Shown: piece after piece, positions 40,001 to 50,000 of the stretch | How positions within the stretch are numbered: position 1 is the first letter of the stretch | Layout of the letters: every line of letters begins with the position of its first letter | DNA from: Anas platyrhynchos | Taxonomy: Eukaryota > Chordata > Aves > Anseriformes > Anatidae | Reading direction: 5' to 3' | NCBI RefSeq assembly: GCF_047663525.1 | Contig: NC_092594.1 | Span: 38,134,001-38,198,000 of the forward strand | DNA length: 64,000 bases | The notes under the pieces: generated by a model | Told to the model about the DNA's origin: nothing | The model's input: only the letters and a program-made list of their open reading frames with translations | The model's database searches: none | Position numbers and translations under genes: made by a program

Positions 40001-40235
40001 GGACATCGTGCAGGGATATTGCATGGGGACATTGCACGAGGGCATTGCACGGGGACATCATTGCACAGGGACATCATTGCACGGGGACACTGCACAGGGA
40101 CATCATTGCACGGGGATATTGTGCAGGGACATTGCGCAGGGGTGTTGCATGTGGGGCGTTGCTCAGGAACGTTGCATGGGGACATTTCACAGGGACATTG
40201 CATGGGGACACCATTGCACCAGGGCACTGCACGGT
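37093..40235 (+). repeat. 13/16-base minisatellite upstream of SLC35D1
   Basis: About 3.1 kb of tandem repeats. The basic unit is 13 bases of form RTTGCAYRGGGAY (for example ATTGCATGGGGAC, GTTGCACAGGGAT, ATTGTGCAGGGAC). A 16-base variant has an extra ATC (ATCATTGCACAGGGAC), and an 8-base truncated unit ATTGCACT is usually followed by ATTGCATGGGGAC. There are roughly 230 units. All three plus frames and the minus frames stay open over long stretches because no unit phase forms a stop. The peptide period is 13 residues, which is expected from a unit length not divisible by 3. No transcript or protein is supported. Confidence 0.96.
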
Positions 40236-41259
40236 GGGCACTTTATAGGGCTGTGACTTTAGGGTGTTACACCAAGGGGGGGCAACCGCACAGAGGTCAG
40301 GCGTGGGGGCACAGCACTGCACAGGGAGCCGGGGGGGGATTAGGAGGTGTGGGGGGCACCACACGTGGGGAGGGCACCGGGAATCCCTGGGGTCCCTGCA
40401 TGGCAGCGGGGCACGTGCTTATGGCACGGGTTTGTGTGTCCCTGGGGGGTTTCCCCACAAGCGCAGAATGGGGCCGTGGCACCCGGGGCGGGGATGAAGC
40501 ACAGTGAGGCAGCCTAGAAAGGGGAAAAAAAAATAATAAAAAAATAAAAAAAAAAGTAGGTTATTTTAGAAAAAACTGCCTTGCTTGGTGCGAAGACGAG
40601 ACCAAACCCAGCCCCTGGCGCAGGCACTGCTGCAGCTCAGCCCCGCTCTGCGCCCACCTCCCCTCGCCCCGATGCCTCCCGGTGCTGCCAGCAGCCCCCC
40701 GTACCCGGCCGGCACCGAAACCCGCAGCCACGGAGCTTTTCCTGCCCGCAGCACCCTCCTCCTGCCCGTGCCACGCCACGTGCCGGCGCAGCACCACGTG
40801 CCACCAGGGCCACGTGCCACCACGTCCCCGCGTCCCCGTGTCCCCACGGCTCCCGGCCGCCCAGCACACCCCAGCCCTACCTTTCCTTCCTGCCCAACCC
40901 GGCCACTGACTCACCGGCACAATTTTAGCACGCCCGGCCAGCGCCGAGCCCCCCGAGGATAACGAGCAGGGAATTAATTAATTAATCCCTGCTAACTTTA
41001 ATCGTGTCCCCGGGAGCCAGGCAGCAGGGATATGGGGTGCCGGGGGACACACACGTGCCCTGGGTCCCGGCGGATGTCACTTGTGGGGCGCACGGAGGGC
41101 GAGGAAGTCTCTGCGAGATGCAATCGCCTGCGCGTGGGCGGCCGGGAAGGTGACGGCAGCGCGGAGGCGTCTGTGGGGCCCCCCCACGTTTCCCTTCCCA
41201 CTCGATGTGGCCCCGAAAGGCTGATGGGGTTGGAGGGGGGGGAGAAAATCTGGGACACT

Positions 41260-41312
41260 GCGTGCCGTGCCGTGCCGTGCCGTGCTGTGCCGTGCCATGC
41301 TGTGCCGTGCCA
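41260..41312 (+). repeat. Pentanucleotide (CCGTG)n microsatellite
   Basis: About ten pentamer units of CCGTG type with interspersed CTGTG and CCATG variants. The complementary form occurs at 44,048-44,074. Confidence 0.85.
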
Positions 41313-42591
41313 TCAAGGGGTCTCAGGGGGTCTCGGGGGGCTCCCCGCCGTGCCATCCTGCTGCCAATCCCTGGCCCTTCCCAGCCCCGGTGCCCCCGAG
41401 CCTCAGCAAACCCCACCCGCGAGATGAGAGCCCCCCCATGTCGTTAGATTAATTAATGCTCTGCTACGTGACGCCCTGGGCACACCAGGAGCACGCTGGA
41501 ACAGGACTTCCCACTGCAACCTCGTGGGCCTGCCCGTACCCAGCTCCGGAGCCGGGGTTTTTTTTGGCACCCCAGGCTGTGCCCTGGCGCTGCCAGCTGG
41601 CTGCTGCCACCCGGCCCCGGCTCCCCGGCCTCCACTTTCCCAAGAAAAACAGGCGGATCAGTCAAATCCCAGCCGCGGGCAGGGGCTGCTGGAGCCCAAC
41701 AAAGGGCTGCCTTGCCCGGCGGGGGGGGAAATCAGTTTCCATAACCTTTAGTGGTGCTGCAGAGCTGCGGTATTTCCTGTGGTTGCAGCCTCCAGTGAGG
41801 TTAACACCGGCACCCAGATTAACCCTTCGCCTGGGGGGCACAGCGGTACCGGGGGGGCACCCACACCAGTGCCAAGGGGTACCCACACTGGTGGCACTGG
41901 GGTGCACCCGCACCGGCACCACCACCACCACCCTGATCCCGATCCCCCAGGAGGAAGGGTGCAAGGGGTGCTGGTGGGACCTTGAAGGTTTTTGGGTTTA
42001 TAAGCAGGAAAAAAAAGGTAAAAAATAAGCAATTTGGTCAAATTTGAGCCCTGGCAGCTGGGAGGGCAGCAGGAGCTGCGCACCACGTAGCACCAAGCCC
42101 CGGGAACAAAAAGGCGCCGGGATGCAGTCGGCGCTGCGGGGTGACTAATGGTGCTGTGACAGCTTGAAGGCAGAGAGAGAGAGGAAAAAAAAAACAACCC
42201 CGACTGAGTCTGTTCCTTCAGGGGATGCTGGGTTTTCCCATGGACTGACTCAAACTGGAAACTTCTTGGGTAGCAGCGGCGGCAGCAGCAGCAGCAGCAG
42301 CTATCTAGGTCAGGGCTGCTCGCAGCCGCTGCTGCTCCTCGCCGCACCCGGCAGCCCCGGCCACAGCGGGCGGCAGCGGGGCCACGCCAGCCCCGCCGGC
42401 CCCAGATCGGGTCCTGAGGATTGGGGAGGTAACGGGGAACGGGGAACTGGGACTGGGGAACGGGGAATGGGAATGGGGAATGGGAGAGAGGCCCAGGGCC
42501 AACCCTGGCCTCGGCTGCTGTGTTTCGTGCCCGTGGCTCCCGGTGCGCTCCGTCGGTAAGGGTCTCGTGGGGCTCGAGAAGTGGGACAGCT

Positions 42592-42662
42592 CTCCTCCTC
42601 CTCCTCCTTTTTTTCTCCTCCTCCTCCTCCTCTTTTTCTCCTCCTTCTCCTCTCCTTTCTGT
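42592..42662 (+). repeat. CTC/T polypyrimidine tract
   Basis: About 70 bases made only of C and T, mostly CTC repeats interrupted by T runs. It is a simple-sequence mirror-type tract with no coding meaning. Confidence 0.85.
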
Positions 42663-43975
42663 GCTTTCACGTGTATTTACGGGAACCTGCTGGGAGGCTT
42701 TTTAAGAGACGAGATCGCAGCCCCACGTCTGCAGGCAACGGGAGCGCACTCGTTCCTCCTGCTTTGGAGCCTGCAAACGGCCGTAAATCGGGGTAAAAAC
42801 GCGAACTGCAGGAACCCCCGAGGAGGCAGAGCCCGCGGTCGCGCGCTACAGCTGGCAGCTGGGGAGATTTATTGTTTTTTTTCGATATTTTTTCAGCCCA
42901 GGGGGTGTGTGTTTGTGAGTGGCGTTAGGCGGCAGGAGGCTGGAGGCAGCTGGGGGCCGCTGAGGGCTCTTTGTGGGTCAGGGTAGCAAAAGGGCACTGG
43001 AAATGGGACCCGCTCTTATGGACACCTGAACAGTGCCCCAGCAAGCAGGGCAGCTCCTACCCACAGCCGAGCTAGCGTGGGGAGGACTACGAGAGGGTTA
43101 GCTGCACTCAGCAGCCTGGTTTGGGTCGATTTCTGCTATTTTGACGCTTTCACCGCGGACTCGGCCGTGTCCCACTTCTGGCACAGCCTGTGCGCGGCTC
43201 TTTGTCTTCTGCTGCCCCAGGAGGAACGCCACGGAGCCGAGGGGGTCCGGCAGCAGCAGAGCCCGGCCGTGCTCCCGGTGTGTGCAGCTCTCAGAGACCC
43301 CCAATCCGCCTCCCCTTGCGCCCCAGCCGTGGCTCCCCCGGGGCAGGCGGCTGCGCCGGGACGGGCGGCACGTGCCCGGCCAGGAGGAAGGCGAAGAACT
43401 CGCTGAAGTAAGCAGCTAAAGTCGGGGGAGCTCGTGGGATGCGAACACGAGCCCTGTTTTGGGGTTTGGTGATGCGCGACCCCGGGGGTGAGCACGGGGA
43501 AGGAGCAGCAGGAGCAAGGCGGGTGGGAACGTGTTGGGAAATTTGGGGATTTCTGCCCAGGGCACCGCGGGCGGTTGGGTTTGGCCGTCTCCAGGGATGG
43601 AGACTCCACGGCAGCCTGCTCCTGAGCTCCGTCACCCTCACAGCAGGATGCTTTTCCTTACATTTAAATGGGATTTCCTGATTTTTAATGTAAACCTGTG
43701 AAGAAGAAGCCTGGCTGCATCCCCTCCGCTCCCCCCACGGGCAGCTCCCCCAGCTCTCCCAGCCCCTCGGTGCCGGGTGCCAGCCCCACGGGGTGTCACC
43801 AGGCCGAGGGACAGGATCATCCCCATCCCGGCAGGGTCCGGACCCTTCCCTCCCACAGCTCCCGGCCACCTTGGGGCTGGTCCCCGAGCACCCTGCAGCC
43901 AGGGCAGGCGTGGGGCTGACCCCTCTCGTGCCCCCCAGACTATGCCACGCACGGACGGCGGCTGCAGCCCAGGCC

Positions 43976-44033
43976 ATGGCAGGGGCCGGCAAGGCTTTGG
44001 TGCTCCACGTCCTGCTCTGCTTCCTCTGCAGAG
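43976..44033 (+). other. IL23R: IL23R exon 1, signal peptide
   Basis: The exon encodes [19 protein letters not shown] plus one base. Its hydrophobic core suits a cleaved signal peptide, and the next exon begins GVAQIKC. The ATG has a good Kozak context (GGCCATGG). The upstream ATG at 43,942 is out of frame. GTAAGT follows. Confidence 0.85.
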
Positions 44034-47000
44034 GTAAGTGGCTGCGTGGCACGGCACGGCACGGCACGGCACGGTGTGATCCCTGCTCAGGATCAGCCCC
44101 GGGGCAGGAACGTTGCCCCCCTGGCTTTGGGGAGCTCAGCACCACCTTCTCCTATGCCCCTGCTCTACCTCAGCTCCCTGCTGCCATCCCCACCCTGGCC
44201 TCGTTGAGCTGCCGGGGGGGTTTCAGCAGCCCCCAGCACCCCGCGAGCTGCTGCTGTTGCCATGTGCTCCTGCCTCCGTGCTGCACGAGCTCCGGGCGCA
44301 GCTGCGCCCTTTCCAGGAAAGCCAGATCGAGCCGATACCAGGCGAGCAACGGCTTTATCAGGGCTGCTGCAGGGCCCCGATCTGATAGCAAAGGGCAGCG
44401 CACGCCTCCCATCTAGGGGCCGCCGTAATCTCAGGGGATCAAGAGATAGCACGGCGGCGCGTTATTTCCCTGCAGTCATTTGAGCGTTCGAGCAGAACGT
44501 AAAATGGGTGAAAGTCGCTCGTTTCCGAGCTGAGTGGGTGAGTCACCGGCTGCCTGCTGGAGGCAGGGGGATTTACCCCGTGCCAGGGGGGCGCGGGGAG
44601 CCGGGGGGGGACCCCTCCGGAGGCACTCGCCGCCAGTGCCGTGTTTGAAGCCGCGGGCGCTGCGCAGGTGTTGCCCAAATCAAGTGCCTGGGCAGCGTGT
44701 GGATCGAGCCTGGCCTGGAGGTGCTGATGGGCTCCAACATCTCCATCAACTGCGTGTCCACCGTCGGCTGCCCGAGGAGCAACCTCTCCATCCAGCTCAA
44801 CAGCACGGCCCGTAACGAGACCCTGCGCCCCCTCAACGGCAGCGCGGCCCAGCTGCGGCTGCACGACTTCAGGCTGCCCTACAGCAGCGTGCTCTGCTTC
44901 GACCACTGCGGCAGCAAAGAGAACAAGGTTCTGGTCTGCGGGACGGAGGTCTGGGCCGGCTGTGAGTATGGCCACGGGGCCGGGGAGCTCGTCGTGAAGT
45001 GGGGAGCAATGGGAATGGTGGTGGTAGGGGTGTGGGGATGTGTCTGTGCGCTGCTCCTGACGCTGCTTCCCCAGACCCCCCGGAGACCCCCGGCAACCTG
45101 ACCTGCACCATCGGGGAGGACTCGGGGAGCCTGGCGTGCACGTGGGACGCGGGGCGGCCGACCCACCTGCGCACCGAGTACCGCCTCCACCTGAACAGGT
45201 AGGGCCCCGCGGGGACGTGCAGAGCTGGTGGTGGCACTGGGGTGCCAGAAGGGTGTGAGCAGAAAGGGTGCAGCCAGCAGCATGCACCGAACGGTGCCCA
45301 AAACCCGACACCGAGCTGGTGTAAAGGCTCAGTTTCACACCTCAATGTGTTCGGGGCAGGCACGTGCAGGCTGTGTGGCGGTGGAGTCGCTTGGGTTCGA
45401 GCCCTGAGCCCCGCAGCCAGAGAGCTGCAGGAGTCACCTTTCTGCAGCAAAACTGCCGACGCCATCCAGCGGTGCCAGGAACCAAAGGGAGTCACTTTCT
45501 AGTTCACTTTACGAGTGAAAAACTCCCGCTCTGGGGATGACTGTGCCCCAGTTGTAACCCGGCGCTGACGCGTGGGTGCCTTCCCCGCGGGCGTGCACGT
45601 GCTCGGGTGGGCGCGTGGCACCGCCACCAGACCGCAGCCCGGCCCCTGATGGAGAGCCGAGCCCCTCGGTGCGGGGACGGGCTCTGACAGGGCCCTTTCT
45701 GCTTCCCAGCACACAGACAGCACAGGAGGACGTGTTCCCTGCGGGCTCGCCGGTGCCCCTGAGCGCTCTGCGTGGCGGCAGCCGCTACTTGGCGTGGGTG
45801 CAGGCCCGGAACGCGCTGGGCACTGCCCCCTCTGCCCCGCGGCACCTCGACCTGCAGGAGCTGGGTACGTGGGGACAAGCACGAGTGGCACCGCTCTCAC
45901 AGCCCTCCCGTCGCTCGCAGGCTCTTCCTGTGCCAGTTTTGGGGAGATGGGTGCAGGCCGGGCTCAGGGCTCTCGCTCCCCCCGCAGTGGTGCCCGCGCT
46001 GCCCTTGGCTGAGGGCGCGGAGACGACGCTGGGCTCGCCTCCCATCACCACCGTCCGCTGGAGGCAGCAGACGCAGCTGGAGGACGTGCACTGCGAGGAG
46101 CGGCACAAGGCAGAGGACGCCCCAATGTGGCATGTGAGATGGCACCAGCCCCCCAAATCTCCCCCAATTGCAGACCCATGGGATGGGGCCCCGTGGGGAC
46201 CCCCCAGTGCCACCCCCCCCGGGGCTCCCCAGTGCCTCCAGCAGTCGGCCTTTCCAGCAGCGTTATCTCTGCGTTTTAAGCAAGAGGGCAAAACCCAAAA
46301 CATTTCCAAATGTTATCTAGCTCTGCAAGGACAAGGCAGAAAAAAACACAGAGGGTACTCAGCGTGCGCCCACTTCATCAGCCTCCGTCCCTCTCGCAGA
46401 CACAACTGTACCCAGGCACGCTGCTCCGGGGTCCTGTTTGGGAACCTCCTCTGGCTGAGGACCAGATCCCAGCGCTTTTTTTCTTTTTTTTCTCCCAATT
46501 TTTGTGCTCCAAAGTGCTGCAGGGCAGCCAGGACAAGCCCATCCATCACACCACGCGTGGGCACCCCGCTGCCCGCTCACCGGCTGCGCTCACCCCATGG
46601 CCATGGGTTCAGCAGCCCCGTGTGCTGGGGGGGCCGTGGGGTCCCTGTGTGCTCGGGGGGGGCTGTGGGGTCCCCATCCATGCAGACGGGGAAGGCGTTG
46701 GGCCCTGCTCTGCCCTAGCACCCGGCTTCCCTTGCAGGTGGAGGCGTGGGACAGCGCGGTGCGGGCCGGGCACCCCCTGCAGAGTGACACCCACTACGTG
46801 TTCCAGGCCCGGTGCCGGCGCAGCCCCCCCAACAGCCCCTGGAGCGCCTGGAGCCCCCCCTTCATGTACACCACCCCCGAGGCCGGTAAGTGTCCCGTGT
46901 GCTGTGAGCCCCGTGTGATGTGATGCAGGCTGCACGGGGCTTGTGGGGCAGCCCTACATTCACCCACACCCCGCTCACGGCAGGGCGAGGGATTTGGGGC

Positions 47001-50000
47001 TGTGCCTGCCCTAAAAAGCCGTGTCAGCCGCTGCTCTCAATCTGGGCCATTTCCTTCCCCGCGGCGCCCAAGCCACACGTCGGCAGCTCCGGCACCGCGG
47101 TGGTGACACCCTCTGGGTACGGCACAGCCGGTGAGAGGCAGCTGGTGGGGGGCCATGAGGGCGATACGGGTGGGCACGGGCCCCATGTCGTGGTGGGCAA
47201 TGTCCCCATGGCTCTCCCCACAGCCCCCGCGGCAGCACCCGACGTCTGGCGGCGCCTGGGCTCGGTGTTCCCGAACGGCAGCCACGAGGTGACAGTCTTG
47301 ATCAAGGTAAGGCCTTGGGGTTAAGGGTTTGGGGTTTGTAGGGCTGGCAGCGAGGTTTTAAGGTCACAGCGTGGAGGGTGGTGGGGCCCTTCTGAGCACA
47401 TGAGGGTGAGGAGGGGACCTGGGGCACCCCGTGCCCATCTCCACCTCTTGCCCTCTGCAGCCTCTGCCACCCCGTGCTGCCCGTGGCAGGATCCTGGGCT
47501 ACGCCGTGTCTGTGGGATCAGGACAGCTCCTCTGCAACACCTCCAGCACCTCCTGCAGCGTCCTGGTGCCCCCGGGGGTGCGCGTCCTCCACGTCACCGC
47601 TCACAACTCCAGGGGGGCATCCAGCCCGGCCAACGTGACGCTGGGCCGGGAGGCCAGGCAGCAAGGTAGGACATCTCCCACAGCAGCGTTGGTGATATCA
47701 GAGATCTGCTTTTATCAGAACCCGGGGGGAAAAACGTCACGCAGACATGTGGGTTCAAAGCAAGAGGCGCTCCGCCTGGGGAGTGCAGCGTCCTCCAGAC
47801 AAGGCCAGCGTCCCCTGCAGATGCCCCAGCCCCACAGCCCTTTGCCTCCGAAGGCTGCAGGGACGAGGATAGCTTATAAAAATAAAAATCAGCTTGTCCT
47901 GCCTGTGCCTGGCACGGCTCCGGGCACCCCTCTGTGCCCACAGCTCCCGAAATAGCTCCCGCTGCCGTCCCAGCCGTGAGCTGGAGCCTTTGGGGCAGGA
48001 AGGGAGGAGAAGGAGCTCCCGGGCTGCCTCGGCTTCCCTGCGCCACGGGCTGTGGCTTTCCCCACAACCACGCTTTCCTATTTTTGAAAACGTCACTTTT
48101 AATGAGCAACGGGAGGGGAAAGTCCCGTTCGAGTTCAGGACAAATAGCGAGCATGAGTAAAACGAAACCGTGCAGTGTAAATAAGGTGGAAAAAATGCTC
48201 TAATCTCATACTTATCAGAATGATGCGTGTTTCTGGTAAAAAATGTCAGGTAACGCGTCTCAGACAGAAGAGGCATGACAAAGCTGAACACGTGCTTTTG
48301 TGAGGTAGACACGTGTATATACATATACACATGCAGGTGTGCGCATATTTATATTTATATTTATATTTATATGAATATGAATATGAATATGAATATGATA
48401 TAACAACTTAATATAATATAATACAGCATAGCATAATAGAACAATATAATATGATATGATATATGTGATATAACGTTATATAGCACATAATAGTCTATAT
48501 AATATTGTATTATAAAATTAAACATACAATTATACAATTATATAATCTATTATATATGTGAAAAAATATTTTTATATTATAAATATAAACATAAATTTAC
48601 ATATATATCCCAATACCTATACCTATATATACACCCATACCTGTACCCACACCCATACTCACTGCATCCTAGAAGACTTTTTCCCTCCCAGCCCTGTCCC
48701 CCCGATGAAGCCCTCCTCCCAGCTCCGACCCCTCTCTCCTTGCAGCCTTCCCGGCACCAGCAGCGGTGGAGGTGCAGCGCCAGAACCAGAGCAATGTCTC
48801 GGTGTCCTGGCAGCCCCCCAGCAGCAGCAGGAGCCCCCCGCTCTGGTTCATCGTGGAGTGGGTTTGCACAGCTCCGTACAGCAAGGAGGAGCGCTTCTTC
48901 TGGAAGAAAGTCCCGTACCAGGACACGCTCACCTACATCCAAGGTAAGCAGTTCCACTGGCTGCAGCTCATCGAGGTATCGCAAAGCCCAAATCTCACTG
49001 GGATTGAGCCCCTGCCCACCGCTTCAGGGGCTGGGGGCTGTGAGGAGCCCGGGGAGCAGGAGGGAGCGGAGCAGTGAGGGATGTAAGGGCAGCCGGGGTG
49101 TTTGGTCCCCCAGGGCTCAGCCAGAAGCCCTCGAGCAAGTCTACAGCTTTAACAGCAGCTTATAAATACGTTTTAAAGGCAAATAACGCTTCATTTCAGA
49201 AGACACAGCAGTGGCAAGCAACATCAACGTGTCGGTTTATGCAGTCTACCCAGACGGAGTGAGCAAACCCAGCTCTGGCCAAGGTAAGCCCAGCCGTGTG
49301 GAGAAGCTGCCGTTTGCTGTGGTGGAGCTGCAGGGTTCAGGCTGCTGCTTCGTGCCTGCTGTCCTCACGGTCGGCCAGTTTTATGGAGTCGGTCTTAGAG
49401 ACAAGGGGCAAAAACCCGGCATGGGCCAGAGAGAAACACGAGGCTGACAAAGGAAACTGTGGTGAAATGTCAGAGATCTTAACACACCTGTGTGAAAGGC
49501 TTGTTCAGCCTAGAGAAGAGGAGGCTCAGGGGTGACCTTATTGCTCTGTATAAGTACATTAAAGGAGGCTGTAGAGAGGTGGGGGTTGGCCTGTTCTCCC
49601 ATGTGCCTGGTGACAGGACGAGGGGGAATGGGCTAAAGTTACGCCAGGGGAGTTTTAGGTTAGATGTTAGGAAGAATTTCTTTACTGAAAGGGTTGTTAG
49701 GCACTGGAACGGGCTGCCCAGGGAGGTGGTGGAGTCACCATCCCTGGAAGTCTTCAAAAGACGTTTAGATGTAGATCTTAGGGATATGGTTTAGTGGGGA
49801 CTGTTAGTGTTAGGTTAGAGGTTGGACTCGATGATCTTGAGGTCTCTTCCAACCTAGAAATTCTGTGTGATTCTGTGTGATTCTGTGATCGCTCTCAGGA
49901 GTTGGGCATGCCGAGTCCCCTGCTGGCCCTCGCCTAGGCCAGGACAAGCCATGCACGGCTCCCGGTGTGAGTGCTGAGGACACGTCCCAGCACCACCAGA

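Larger units (their letters stand above)
40236..43975. other. GC-rich interval between SLC35D1 and IL23R, no gene recognised
   Basis: It holds an A/T low-complexity patch (40,520-40,555), clustered CACGTG motifs (40,362-41,057 and 43,369), a TGCCG-type pentamer array (41,260-41,312), ATTA repeats near 40,970-40,985, an AGC repeat (42,272-42,300) and a CTC/T polypyrimidine tract (42,592-42,662). Many frames are open because of high GC, but none resembles a known protein. In human, C1orf141 lies in this interval; no counterpart was seen. It may include 5' UTR exons of IL23R: a CCCCCCAG acceptor precedes 43,939. Confidence 0.65.

Noticed and set aside
37093-40235. CRISPR-like array
   Set aside because: Regular repeats but no distinct spacers, units of only 13-16 bases, and a vertebrate genome.
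39041-40507. Plus-strand open frame of 488 codons over the minisatellite
   Set aside because: The tandem unit lacks stops in every frame and the peptide is a 13-residue repeat; no splice, domain or start context supports a gene.
45576-46718. 380-codon plus-strand frame across IL23R exons 4-5
   Set aside because: It runs through introns and reads the IL23R exons in the wrong frame; high GC keeps it open.
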